From NCBI GenBank assembly GCA_963662175.1, contig OY759217.1, positions 52,986,108 through 53,050,107 on the forward strand: a stretch of DNA of 64,000 nt, in the 5' to 3' direction. Position 1 is the first letter of the stretch. Each line of letters starts with the position of its first letter. Under the pieces are notes generated by a model. It was not told the DNA's origin. It ran no database searches and was given only the letters and a program-made list of their open reading frames with translations. A program made the translations under genes and the position numbers. This DNA is from Aradus depressus. Taxonomy: Eukaryota; Arthropoda; Insecta; Hemiptera; Aradidae. Below, piece by piece: positions 30,287-43,100 of the stretch.

Positions 30287-30463
30287 AGTATACATTATTT
30301 ATGAGTCTACGAAAACAGATAACCTGGCCTATAACCGCCCCGCTGGTTATCCACGGCCTCCTAGATATCAGTGGTACCTGTAGTCCCACTATCGATTCTA
30401 TATTTTTCTACATCGATAGAATTTAGGTTATCTGGTTTCGTAGACTCATAATGTATACTACTC
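30287..30463. mobile_element. MITE-like foldback with about 38-bp inverted termini
   Basis: Left end agtatacattatttatgagt with ctacgaaaacagataacct. The right end is its reverse complement (aggttatctggtttcgtaga, then ctcataatgtatact) with a 3-bp gap. The interior also holds an inverted pair around ctatcgattctat. No coding capacity. Confidence 0.8.
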
Positions 30464-30613
30464 TACACCCCTCTTCTTCAGAATTTTGAGACGTCACATA
30501 GCCTATTTTTCAATCTGGCTCAAAAGGATGCTACATGTGAAGTTTCATGAAAATCCATCCAGCCGTTTAGGTGTGATGTTGAAACAAACAAATCCCGTCT
30601 TTATTAATATAGA
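30464..30613. repeat. Dispersed noncoding repeat tail
   Basis: Contains agtttcatgaaaatccatcc and agccgtttag, then a caaacaaatccc tail that ends where the locus B 3' end begins. Confidence 0.55.
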
Positions 30614-30714
30614 TTTATTCAGATAAATGTATTTACCTAAAAAATCACAATGTAAATACTATTGTATATAATATGTACTAAATGGTAACATATTACTTTT
30701 GTTTTATAAAGGTT

Positions 30715-30775
30715 CAACCTTATTTGTTTTATAAAGGTTCAACCTTATTTGTTTTATAAATGTTCAACCTTATTT
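30715..30775 (+). repeat. 27-bp tandem repeat, 3 copies, across the stop codon of locus B exon 3
   Basis: ttataaaggttcaaccttat occurs twice and ttataaatgttcaacctta once. Locus A has a single copy-equivalent. Confidence 0.85.
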
Positions 30776-30895
30776 ATGAATGTTATTAAAATAAAATCTT
30801 TCATTTTATATTGTTTATTTGGAAAGAGGAGCCGCTGAACATCGTAAAATTCTGGTTGCCCAACATAACATTTGCGTGTGCTTCGCAGCTTTACC
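30754..30895 (-). CDS. Locus B exon 3 (terminal)
   Basis: The acceptor tttttgtttctttag precedes GGTAAAG. The first G completes a glycine codon, then 46 codons run to TAA at 30756-30754. Segments are VKLRSTRKCYVG, FYDVQRLLFPNKQY and FILITFINK, aligning with locus A exon 3. The last codons lie in a 27-bp triplication (ttgttttataaaggttcaac, 30715-30775), so the B protein end differs from A. The frame is open and the acceptor is good. Function unknown. Confidence 0.5.
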
Positions 30896-31569
30896 CTAAA
30901 GAAACAAAAAATGTTAACATTTAATTCCAATTAATCAATTTAATTAACATTTAATTGTTAACAATTCAAAGACTCCGTAAAGGAATGGGGAAAATATAAC
31001 ACAAAATCTGCTGATGTAATGAATTTTTCGACACGAAATTTAGTATGATGCTTCAGAAGTCAGGGAATTAACGCGAAATTATTCATTTGAAATGATTCGG
31101 ACAACATCTCCAAAAACTTCGTCGCATTCGCTCCGTTTCAAAAATGATATTTTCTTCAGTGGGGTAAAGGATTTAGTGAGTAGAAAGTCGACTTTTTCGA
31201 ATTCTTATGTAAATTTAACTCTTGTAATGACGTAGAAATTAAGAATCTGATTGAAATAAGAAGAAGAGGTTGGTGGTACTTCATAGTACGTTCACAAGCA
31301 CGACTCTTCTGCTACCAGCGGAGTTCGAGCGTTTTTAATATTTCTTCGGACTACTCATAGTTGTTTCGAACAGGTGTTAACAACAGTTGAACCGACAAAA
31401 AAAATACCAACCATCTTTTTACAGATCAATCTCCGTCCCACTCCCCCATCTCAACTGCATTTCATACTGGCATTACTGAATATATGAGAGAAATGTGTTG
31501 GGATCAGCTGTTTGCGTAGTTCTGAGAGTGCCTTTCATATACCCAGTAATGGCAATATGTGATGAATTT

Positions 31570-31995
31570 GAGGTGGGGAAGGGGTAGAGAGAGTGATCTG
31601 TACGAAGGTGGGGAAGGGGTAGAGAGAGTGATCTGCACGAAGGTGGGGAAGGGGTAGAGAGAGTGATCTGCACGAAGGTGGGGAAGGTGTAGAGAGAGTG
31701 ATCTGCACGAAGGTGGGGAAGGGGTAGAGAGAGTGATCTGCACGAAGGTGGGGAAGGGGTAGAGAGAGTGATCTGTACGAAGGTGGGGAAGGGGTAGAGA
31801 GAGTGATCTGCACGAAGGTGGCGAAGGGGTAGAGAGAGTGATCCGCACGAAGGTGGGGAAGGGGTAGAGAGAGTGATTTGCACGAAGGTGGGGAAGGGGT
31901 AGAGAGAGTGATTTGCACGAAGGTGGGGAAGGGGTAGAGAGAGTGATCTGCACGAAGGTGGGGAAGGGGTAGAGAGAGTGATCTGTATGAAGGTG
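31570..31995 (+). repeat. 35-bp minisatellite, 12 copies, in locus B intron 2
   Basis: The unit is aggtggggaaggggtagaga plus gagtgatctgcacga. It is followed by tataagaaagtcctgttata, a relative of the 81-bp unit core. Open frames on the minus strand are by-products. Confidence 0.93.
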
Positions 31996-32210
31996 GTTGG
32001 TATAAGAAAGTCCTGTTATAGTCATATCACGTCCATTTTATTTATTTATTCTATTTTATACTTTACAATAAAAAAACTACCGATAATAAAAATATGTGAG
32101 ATAAAATAAAAGTTTGTGGGCTGGATTCGAACTCTGAACCTTCACCTCTCTAGGGAATTTAAAGGAGAAGCGATAGAAAACCTCGCTAAAAAAAAAGGTG
32201 GAAAACCGAC

Positions 32211-32275
32211 CCCTTAAATAACCTGACGATTGCTTTCTCATTTGTCTCCATGGGCTGTGAACCAACTCCATTAAA
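32211..32275 (-). CDS. Locus B exon 2, 65-nt coding exon
   Basis: The acceptor attttatttttttgcag ends at 32276. The exon reads FNGVGSQPMETNEKAIVRLF and onward, and ends GG in the same phase as locus A. Its donor is GTCGGT (32210-32205), weaker than A's GTAAGT. Length and phase are conserved with A while a third of the bases differ, against far fewer in the flanking intron. Confidence 0.5.
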
Positions 32276-33419
32276 CTGCAAAAAAATAAAATTAAATCAG
32301 AATGGAGGCTCATGGCGTTTTTACAAACATTATTTATTCGGGTAATTTCTCAATAAGTTCTGAATGTCCCCCCACTTCTCATGGGTTATTTTGGTTAAAG
32401 CTTTAAAGCTATCTATATTGTAATGTTTGATTTATTACTTACTACTTATTGTAGGTAATAACTAATTTAATTATCTATTTTGACTCTAGTTTTTGGCATT
32501 TCCCTGAATTCTCGGGGCCATTTGTAATGTTTGATTTATTATTACTTAAGGTAGGTAATAATTATTTTACTAAATATAAATTTATATAATTAATTGATGT
32601 ATCAAAAAAAATATATATATATATATAATGTCTAAAATAGGGTCTATGAATTCGTTGATGATAAGTACTGAGTGTTAGGTGATGCACAGGTACAAATAAT
32701 ACAATCGTTAAATTTCTGATCTATTTGTATTTTCATATTTTTTAAGCATTATCATCAATAAAATTACTTAAACTAAACTTGCGACATGGAAACAACAATC
32801 TATATTTTTGATGTAAAAAATATTAAAATTATCAAATATCATATGTCTCTTTCTTTACCCTTTTGTTGTATTTTTTACACAACATTTCCCTTTATAATAA
32901 AAGAAAATTTATTTTTTATATTCATAAAGTTATTTATGTTATCTTTATTTTACTTGCGGATTGTATGACCGGCGATGATTGTGGATGAACATTCTTTACT
33001 CTCCAGCCATGTGCGTCCTCGGACTCGCCCACACGTCTCTCTCGTCTTATCCTCCACTCCACTATGTAAATCGACGAAAGACGCCACTATTAGGGGACAT
33101 CCATTCCGACATCAATCCGTGCAGCAGTTCCACACCTCACCGAATCACTACCACTCACCACAACTCATTCATAAACAAAAAATAATTACAGGGCAGAGCT
33201 AAAAAGAGAACATCCACCCTCTCCTGCTCAACACACATACATACATACGCCATTGTTCTCTCGCCGCTCATTAGATAGTCGAATATCTAATTACTATGTT
33301 CATCTATTTTATTTTTGTGTCTATTTATTTTTTTATTGTTATCGTTCTGTTTTATTTTTTATTTTTATTATATTTTTGTTTTTTTAAATAATTTTTCTAT
33401 TCCTTTGAATATTTTGTCA
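32276..33419 (-). other. Locus B intron 1, middle part; no exon found
   Basis: Near 32420-32580 taatgtttgatttatta with aggtaataa occurs twice, about 106 bp apart. At 32985-33200 a GC-richer stretch carries short frames without support. The rest is AT-rich. Confidence 0.5.
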
Positions 33420-33645
33420 GTCAAATGATGTGTCCAGGGTGCCTTCCCTTCTAGAGTCCAGCCCGATTATCTAACAAAAGATTGGAAGGCAACGTAGCCT
33501 GCCGCGAAATGAGTCAAATGATGTGTCCGGGGTGCCTTCCCTTCTAGAGCCAGCCCGATTATCTTCCAAAAGATTGGAAGGCAACGTAGCCTGCCGCGAA
33601 ATGAGTCAAATAATGTGCCCAGGGTGCCTTTCCCTTGTGAATCGT
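33420..33645 (+). repeat. 92-bp tandem repeat, about 2.4 copies
   Basis: tcaaatgatgtgtcc and ggaaggcaacgtagcctgcc recur at 92-bp spacing (33421, 33513, 33605). A single diverged copy lies in locus A near 13640-13700. Confidence 0.88.
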
Positions 33646-34065
33646 AGATAATCTGAAAAAGTCTCATTCGGTACGAAATTTTTGCTGTGTAGTGACAGTT
33701 TTTTCAGATGAAATTGAAAAGAAAAAAAAAACATTAAATAACCAATGAGGTTTGGTGTGAGTTTCGTCCAGTTTTTTTCCAGAATATTTATTTTTCCCGA
33801 AAAGTAAATTGAATTTTTTTATCTTTACTTTTCATTTTTTATGAGAAGATATTCGCACGACCAATAGATGTCGAGCTATTTAGGAAAAATTGAAATAATT
33901 GCTTAATCTAGGCATATAATAGGTATATTTCGAGTTGCACAAAAATGACAATATGTGCTCATATGTTGTGTGCTAAACGAGAAGAGAGAGAGGAAAAAAA
34001 AACTGTATCGACTCTTTTGAACTAAGCGAAAATTGTCCGTTTTGCGGTGGGATTATATTACTTAC

Positions 34066-34198
34066 ACTGTGAGATATTGATAGTATCGCCTATTTCTACG
34101 GGTGTCCCAGTGGAGACTACATATGTTTCCAGTAGAAGACAGTAGGTTAGGGCTGCCAAGAGGACCGTTCTTGTGGCTCTCCTCATCTTGGATATGTA
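34066..34198 (-). CDS. Locus B exon 1, signal-peptide exon
   Basis: ATG at 34186-34184, then MRRATRTVLLAALTYCLLLE, a signal peptide, TYVVSTGTPVEIGDTINISQ and one extra base before a consensus donor GTAAGT (34065-34060). The same acceptor, ttgtgttgcag, precedes it as in A. The coding part is 121 nt and ends in phase 1, whereas A ends in phase 0. It is the leftmost unit of satellite array B and, as in A, the only unit with this donor. Confidence 0.55.
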
Positions 34199-37100
34199 CT
34201 GCAACACAACCAGTATATTACTACTACTGTATTGGATATCGATAGTATCGCCTATTTCTACGGGTGTCCTAGTGGAGACTAAATATGTTTCCAGTAGAAG
34301 ACAGTAGGTTAGCGCTGCCAAGAGGACCGTTCTGGTGGCTCTCCTCATCTTGGATATGTACTGCAACACAACCAGTATATTACTACTACTTTATTGGATA
34401 TCGATAGTATCGCCTATTTCTACGGGTGTCCTAGTGGAGACTAAATATGTATCCAGTAGAAGACAGTAGGTTAGCGCTGCCAAGAGGACCGTTCTGGTGG
34501 CTCTCCTCATCTTGGATATGTACTGCAACACAACCAGTATATTACTACTACTTTATTGGATATCGATAGTATCGCCTATTTCTACGAGTGTCCTAGTGGA
34601 GACTAAATATGTATCCAGTAGAAGACAGTAGGTTAGCGCTGCCAAGAGGACCGTTCTGGTGGCTCTCCCCATCTTGGATATGTACTGCAACACAACCAGT
34701 ATATTACTACTACTTTATTGGATATCGATAGCATCTCCTATTTCTACGGGTGTCCCAGTGGAGACTAAATATGTTTCCAGTAGAAGACAGTAGGTTAGGG
34801 CTGCCAAGAGGACCGTTCTGGTGGCTCTTCTCATCTTGGATATGTACTGCAACACAACCAGTATATTACTACTACTTTATTGGATATCGATAGTATCGCC
34901 TATTTCTTCGGGTGTCCTAGTGGAGACTAAATATGTTTCCAGTAGAAGACAGTAGGTTAGGGCTGCCAAGAGGACCGTTCTGGTGGTTCTCCCCATCTTG
35001 GATATGTACTGCAACACAACCAGTATATTACTACTACCTTATTGAATATTGATAGTATCGCCTATTTCTACGGGTGTCCCAGTGGAAACTAAATATGTTT
35101 CCAGTAGAAGACAGTAGGTTAGGGCTGCCAAGAGGACCGTTCTGGTGGCTCTCCTCATCTTGGATATGTACTGCAACACAACCAGTATATTACTACTACT
35201 CTATTGGATATTGATAGTATCGCCTGTTTCCAGTAGAAGACAGTAGGTTAGGGCTGCCAAGAGGACCGTTCTGGTGGCTCTCCTCATCTTGGATATGTAC
35301 TGCAACACAACCAGTATATTACTACTACTGTATTGGATATTGATAGTATCGCCTGTTTCCAGTAGAAGACAGTAGGTTAGGGCTGCCAAGAGGACCGTTC
35401 TGGTGGCTCTCCTCATCTTGGATATGTACTGCAACACAACCAGTATATTACTACTACTTATTGGATATTGATAGTATCGCCTGTTTCCAGTAGAAGACAG
35501 TAGGTTAGGGCTGCCAAGAGGACCGTTCTGGTGGCTCTCCTCATCTTGGATATGTACTGCAACACAACCAGTATATTACTACTACTTATTGGATATTGAT
35601 AGTATCGCCTGTTTCCAGTAGAAGACAGTAGGTTAGGGCTGCCAAGAGGACCGTTCTGGTGGCTCTCCTCATCTTGGATATGTACTGCAACACAACCAGT
35701 ATATTACTACTACTTATTGGATATTGATAGTATCGCCTGTTTCCAGTAGAAGACAGTAGGTTAGGGCTGCCAAGAGGACCGTTCTGGTGGCTCTCCTCAT
35801 CTTGGATATGTACTGCAACACAACCAGTATATTACTACTACTTATTGGATATTGATAGTATCGCCTGTTTCCAGTAGAAGACAGTAGGTTAGGGCTGCCA
35901 AGAGGACCGTTCTGGTGGCTCTCCTCATCTTGGATATGTACTGCAACACAACCAGTATATTACTACTACTTATTGGATATTGATAGTATCGCCTGTTTCC
36001 AGTAGAAGACAGTAGGTTAGGGCTGCCAAGAGGACCGTTCTGGTGGCTCTCCTCATCTTGGATATGTACTGCAACACAACCAGTATATTACTACTACTTA
36101 TTGGATATTGATAGTATCGCCTGTTTCCAGTAGAAGACAGTAGGTTAGGGCTGCCAAGAGGACCGTTTTGGTGGCTCTCCTCATCTTGGATATGTACTGC
36201 AACACAACCAGTATATTACTACTACTTATTGGATATTGATAGTATCGCCTGTTTCCAGTAGAAGACAGTAGGTTAGGGCTGCCAAGAGGACCGTTTTGGT
36301 GGCTCTCCTCATCTTGGATATGTACTGCAACACAACCAGTATATTACTACTACTTATTGGATATTGATAGTATCGCCTGTTTCCAGTAGAAGACAGTAGG
36401 TTAGGGCTGCCAAGAGGACCGTTCTGGTGGCTCTCCTCATCTTGGATATGTACTGCAACACAACCAGTATATTACTACTACTTATTGGATATTGATAGTA
36501 TCGCCTGTTTCCAGTAGAAGACAGTAGGTTAGGGCTGCCAAGAGGACCGTTCTGGTGGCTCTTCTCATCTTGGATATGTACTGCAACACAACCAGTATAT
36601 TACTACTACTTATTGGATATTGATAGTATCGCCTGTTTCCAGTAGAAGACAGTAGGTTAGGGCTGCCAAGAGGACCGTTCTTGTGGCTCTCCTCATCTTG
36701 GATATGTACTGCAACACAACCAGTATATTACTACTACTTATTGGATATTGATAGTATCGCCTGTTTCCAGTAGAAGACAGTAGGTTAGGGCTGCCAAGAG
36801 GACCGTTCTGGTGGCTCTCCTCATCTTGGATATGTACTGCAACACAACCAGTATATTACTACTACTTATTGGATATTGATAGTATCGCCTGTTTCCAGTA
36901 GAAGACAGTAGGTTAGGGCTGCCAAGAGGACCGTTCTGGTGGCTCTCCTCATCTTGGATATGTACTGCAACACAACCAGTATATTACTACTACTTATTGG
37001 ATATTGATAGTATCGCCTGTTTCCAGTAGAAGACAGTAGGTTAGGGCTGCCAAGAGGACCGTTCTGGTGGCTCTCCTCATCTTGGATATGTACTGCAACA

Positions 37101-40100
37101 CAACCAGTATATTACTACTACTTATTGGATATTGATAGTATCGCCTGTTTCCAGTAGAAGACAGTAGGTTAGGGCTGCCAAGAGGACCGTTCTGGTGGCT
37201 CTCCTCATCTTGGATATGTACTGCAACACAACCAGTATATTACTACTACTGTATTGGATATTGATAGTATCGCCTGTTTCCAGTAGAAGACAGTAGGTTA
37301 GGGCTGCCAAGAGGACCGTTCTGGTGGCTCTCCTCATCTTGGATATGTACTGCAACACAACCAGTATATTACTACTACTTGTTGGATATTGATAGTATCG
37401 CCTGTTTCCAGTAGAAGACAGTAGGTTAGGGCTGCCAAGAGGACCGTTCTGGTGGCTCTCCTCATCTTGGATATGTACTGCAACACAACCAGTATATTAC
37501 TACTACTTATTGGATATTGATAGTATCGCCTGTTTCCAGTAGAAGACAGTAGGTTAGGGCTGCCAAGAGGACCGTTCTGGTGGTTCTCCTCATCTTGGAT
37601 ATGTACTGCAACACAACCAGTATATTACTACTACTTATTGGATATTGATAGTATCGCCTGTTTCCAGTAGAAGACAGTAGGTTAGGGCTGCCAAGAGGAC
37701 CGTTCTGGTGGCTCTCCTCATCTTGTATATGTACTGCAACACAACCAGTATATTACTACTACTTATTGGATATTGATAGTATCGCCTGTTTCCAGTAGAA
37801 GACAGTAGGTTAGGGCTGCCAAGAGGACCGTTCTGGTGGCTCTCCTCATCTTGGATATGTACTGCAACACAACCAGTATATTACTACTACTTATTGGATA
37901 TTGATAGTATCGCCTGTTTCCAGTAGAAGACAGTAGGTTAGGGCTGCCAAGAGGACCGTTCTGGTGGCTCTCCTCATCTTGGATATGTACTGCAACACAA
38001 CCAGTATATTACTACTACTTATTGGATATTGATAGTATCTCCTGTTTCCAGTAGAAGACAGTAGGTTAGGGCTGCCAAGAGGACCGTTCTTGTGGCTCTC
38101 CTCATCTTGGATATGTACTGCAACACAACCAGTATATTACTACTACTTATTGGATATTGATAGTATCGCCTGTTTCCAGTAGAAGACAGTAGGTTAGGGC
38201 TGCCAAGAGGACCGTTCTGGTGGCTCTCCTCATCTTGGATATGTACTGCAACACAACCAGTATATTACTACTACTTATTGGATATTGATAGTATCGCCTG
38301 TTTCCAGTAGAAGACAGTAGGTTAGGGCTGCCAAGAGGACCGTTTTGGTGGTTCTCCCCATCTTGGATATGTACTGCAACACAACCAGTATATTACTACT
38401 ACTTATTGGATATTGATAGTATCGCCTGTTTCCAGTAGAAGACAGTAGGTTAGGGCTGCCAAGAGGACCGTTCTGGTGGCTCTCCTCATCTTGGATATGT
38501 ACTGCAACACAACCAGTATATTACTACTACTGTATTGGATATTGATAGTATCTCCTGTTTCCAGTAGAAGACAGTAGGTTAGGGCTGCCAAGAGGACCGT
38601 TCTGGTGGCTCTCCTCATCTTGGATATGTACTGCAACACAACCAGTATATTACTACTACTGTATTGGATATTGATAGTATCGCCTGTTTCCAGTAGAAGA
38701 CAGTAGGTTAGGGCTGCCAAGAGGACCGTTCTGGTGGCTCTTCTCATCTTGGATATGTACTGCAACACAACCAGTATATTACTACTACTGTATTGGATAT
38801 TGATAGTATCGCCTGTTTCCAGTAGAAGACAGTAGGTTAGGGCTGCCAAGAGGACCGTTCTGGTGGCTCTCCTCATCTTGGATATGTACTGCAACACAAC
38901 CAGTATATTACTACTACTGTATTGGATATTGATAGTATCGCCTGTTTCCAGTAGAAGACAGTAGGTTAGGGCTGCCAAGAGGACCGTTCTTGTGGCTCTC
39001 CTCATCTTGGATATGTACTGCAACACAACCAGTATATTACTACTACTTTATTGGATATCGATAGTATCGCCTATTTCTTCGAGTGTCCTAGTGGAGACTA
39101 AATATGTTTCCAGTAGAAGACAGTAGGTTAGGGCTGCCAAGAGGACCGTTCTGGTGGTTCTCCCCATCTTGGATATGTACTGCAACACAACCAGTATATT
39201 ACTACTACTGTATTGGATATCGATAGTATCGCCTATTTCTTCGAGTGTCCTAGTGGAGACTAAATATGTTTCCAGTAGAAGACACTAGGTTAGGGCTGCC
39301 AAGAGGACCGTTCTTGTGGCTCTCCTCATCTTGGATATGTACTGCAACACAACCAGTATATTACTACTACTGTATTGGATATCGATAGTATCGCCTATTT
39401 CTACGGGTGTCCCAGTGGAAACTAAATATGTTTCCAGTAGAAGACACTAGGTTAGGGCTGCCAAGAGGACCGTTCTGGTGGCTCTCCTCATCTTGGATAT
39501 GTACTGCAACACAACCAGTATATTACTACTACTTATTGGATATTGATAGTATCGCCTGTTTCCAGTAGAAGACAGTAGGTTAGGGCTGCCAAGAGGACCG
39601 TTCTGGTGGCTCTCCTCATCTTGGATATGTACTGCAACACAACCAGTATATTACTACTACTTATTGGATATTGATTGTATCGCCTGTTTCCAGTAGAAGA
39701 CAGTAGGTTAGGGCTGCCAAGAGGACCGTTCTGGTGGCTCTCCTCATCTTGGATATGTACTGCAACACAACCAGTATATTACTACTACTTATTGGATATT
39801 GATTGTATCGCCTGTTTCCAGTAGAAGACAGTAGGTTAGGGCTGCCAAGAGGACCGTTCTGGTGGCTCTCCTCATCTTGGATATGTACTGCAACACAACC
39901 AGTATATTACTACTACTTATTGGATATTGATTGTATCGCCTGTTTCCAGTAGAAGACAGTAGGTTAGGGCTGCCAAGAGGACCGTTCTGGTGGCTCTCCT
40001 CATCTTGGATATGTACTGCAACACAACCAGTATATTACTACTACTGTATTGGATATTGATAGTATCGCCTGTTTCCAGTAGAAGACAGTAGGTTAGGGCT

Positions 40101-43100
40101 GCCAAGAGGACCGTTCTTGTGGCTCTCCTCATCTTGGATATGTACTGCAACACAACCAGTATATTACTACTACTTATTGGATATTGATAGTATCGCCTGT
40201 TTCCAGTAGAAGACAGTAGGTTAGGGCTGCCAAGAGGACCGTTCTTGTGGCTCTCCTCATCTTGGATATGTACTGCAACACAACCAGTATATTACTACTA
40301 CTGTATTGGATATTGATAGTATCGCCTGTTTCCAGTAGAAGACAGTAGGTTAGGGCTGCCAAGAGGACCGTTCTTGTGGCTCTCCTCATCTTGGATATGT
40401 ACTGCAACACAACCAGTATATTACTACTACTTATTGGATATTGATTGTATCGCCTGTTTCCAGTAGAAGACAGTAGGTTAGGGCTGCCAAGAGGACCGTT
40501 CTGGTGGCTCTCCTCATCTTGGATATGTACTGCAACACAACCAGTATATTACTACTACTTATTGGATATTGATTGTATCGCCTGTTTCCAGTAGAAGACA
40601 GTAGGTTAGGGCTGCCAAGAGGACCGTTCTGGTGGCTCTCCTCATCTTGGATATGTACTGCAACACAACCAGTATATTACTACTACTTATTGGATATTGA
40701 TTGTATCGCCTGTTTCCAGTAGAAGACAGTAGGTTAGGGCTGCCAAGAGGACCGTTCTGGTGGCTCTCCTCATCTTGGATATGTACTGCAACACAACCAG
40801 TATATTACTACTACTTATTGGATATTGATTGTATCGCCTGTTTCCAGTAGAAGACAGTAGGTTAGGGCTGCCAAGAGGACCGTTCTGGTGGCTCTCCTCA
40901 TCTTGGATATGTACTGCAACACAACCAGTATATTACTACTACTTATTGGATATTGATTGTATCGCCTGTTTCCAGTAGAAGACAGTAGGTTAGGGCTGCC
41001 AAGAGGACCGTTCTGGTGGCTCTCCTCATCTTGGATATGTACTGCAACACAACCAGTATATTACTACTACTTATTGGATATTGATTGTATCGCCTGTTTC
41101 CAGTAGAAGACAGTAGGTTAGGGCTGCCAAGAGGACCGTTCTGGTGGCTCTCCTCATCTTGGATATGTACTGCAACACAACCAGTATATTACTACTACTG
41201 TATTGGATATTGATAGTATCGCCTGTTTCCAGTAGAAGACAGTAGGTTAGGGCTGCCAAGAGGACCGTTCTTGTGGCTCTCCTCATCTTGGATATGTACT
41301 GCAACACAACCAGTATATTACTACTACTTTATTGGATATCGATAGTATCGCCTATTTCTTCGAGTGTCCTAGTGGAGACTAAATATGTTTCCAGTAGAAG
41401 ACAGTAGGTTAGGGCTGCCAAGAGGACCGTTCTGGTGGTTCTCCCCATCTTGGATATGTACTGCAACACAACCAGTATATTACTACTACTGTATTGGATA
41501 TCGATAGTATCGCCTATTTCTTCGAGTGTCCTAGTGGAGACTAAATATGTTTCCAGTAGAAGACACTAGGTTAGGGCTGCCAAGAGGACCGTTCTTGTGG
41601 CTCTCCTCATCTTGGATATGTACTGCAACACAACCAGTATATTACTACTACTGTATTGGATATCGATAGTATCGCCTATTTCTACGGGTGTCCCAGTGGA
41701 AACTAAATATGTTTCCAGTAGAAGACACTAGGTTAGGGCTGCCAAGAGGACCGTTCTGGTGGCTCTCCTCATCTTGGATATGTACTGCAACACAACCAGT
41801 ATATTACTACTACTTATTGGATATTGATAGTATCGCCTGTTTCCAGTAGAAGACAGTAGGTTAGGGCTGCCAAGAGGACCGTTCTGGTGGCTCTCCTCAT
41901 CTTGGATATGTACTGCAACACAACCAGTATATTACTACTACTTATTGGATATTGATTGTATCGCCTGTTTCCAGTAGAAGACAGTAGGTTAGGGCTGCCA
42001 AGAGGACCGTTCTGGTGGCTCTCCTCATCTTGGATATGTACTGCAACACAACCAGTATATTACTACTACTTATTGGATATTGATAGTATCGCCTGTTTCC
42101 AGTAGAAGACAGTAGGTTAGGGCTGCCAAGAGGACCGTTCTTGTGGCTCTCCTCATCTTGGATATGTACTGCAACACAACCAGTATATTACTACTACTTA
42201 TTGGATATTGATAGTATCGCCTGTTTCCAGTAGAAGACAGTAGGTTAGGGCTGCCAAGAGGACCGTTCTGGTGGCTCTCCTCATCTTGGATATGTACTGC
42301 AACACAACCAGTATATTACTACTACTTATTGGATATTGATAGTATCGCCTGTTTCCAGTAGAAGACAGTAGGTTAGGGCTGCCAAGAGGACCGTTCTTGT
42401 GGCTCTCCTCATCTTGGATATGTACTGCAACACAACCAGTATATTACTACTACTTATTGGATATTGATAGTATCGCCTGTTTCCAGTAGAAGACAGTAGG
42501 TTAGGGCTGCCAAGAGGACCGTTCTTGTGGTTCTCCTCATCTTGGATATGTACTGCAACACAACCAGTATATTACTACTACTTATTGGATATTGATAGTA
42601 TCGCCTGTTTCCAGTAGAAGACAGTAGGTTAGGGCAGCCAAGAGGACCGTTCTGGTGGCTCTCCTCATCTTGGATATGTACTGCAACACAACCAGTATAT
42701 TACTACTACTTGTTGGATATTGATAGTATCGCCTGTTTCCAGTAGAAGACAGTAGGTTAGGGCTGCCAAGAGGACCGTTCTGGTGGCTCTCCTCATCTTG
42801 GATATGTACTGCAACACAACCAGTATATTACTACTACTTATTGGATATTGATAGTATCGCCTGTTTCCAGTAGAAGACAGTAGGTTAGGGCTGCCAAGAG
42901 GACCGTTCTGGTGGCTCTCCTCATCTTGGATATGTACTGCAACACAACCAGTATATTACTACTACTTGTTGGATATTGATAGTATCGCCTGTTTCCAGTA
43001 GAAGACAGTAGGTTAGGGCTGCCAAGAGGACCGTTCTGGTGGCTCTCCTCATCTTGGATATGTACTGCAACACAACCAGTATATTACTACTACTTATTGG

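Larger units (their letters stand above)
30614..34198 (-). other. Locus B: paralogue of locus A, probably decayed
   Basis: Same order and strand as locus A: exon 1 34066-34198, exon 2 32211-32275, exon 3 30754-30895, AATAAA at 30614-30619. Intron 2 has grown to 1.3 kb by a 35-bp minisatellite. Intron 1 is 1.8 kb and free of the transposons seen in A. Exon 1 is two bases shorter than in A before its donor, so a direct join to exon 2 meets a stop at once. The exon 2 donor is GTCGGT instead of GTAAGT. Either the copy is a pseudogene, or another exon in 32276-34065 restores the frame. I saw no convincing one. Confidence 0.5.

Noticed and set aside
31473..32025. Minus-strand frames with STPSPPS repeats
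   Set aside because: They are by-products of the 35-bp minisatellite inside locus B intron 2.
32110..32185. Possible tRNA gene or SINE head (gttcgaatcc B-box-like motif, also near 3290)
   Set aside because: No matching A box or cloverleaf is seen, and the motif lies in the conserved intron 2 of the paralogous loci. It may be an ancient SINE remnant but cannot be supported.
32975..33202. Two overlapping open frames of 68-75 codons upstream of locus B exon 2
   Set aside because: They lie on the opposite strand to the gene, have no domain and no match at locus A. The GC-richer composition alone is not enough.
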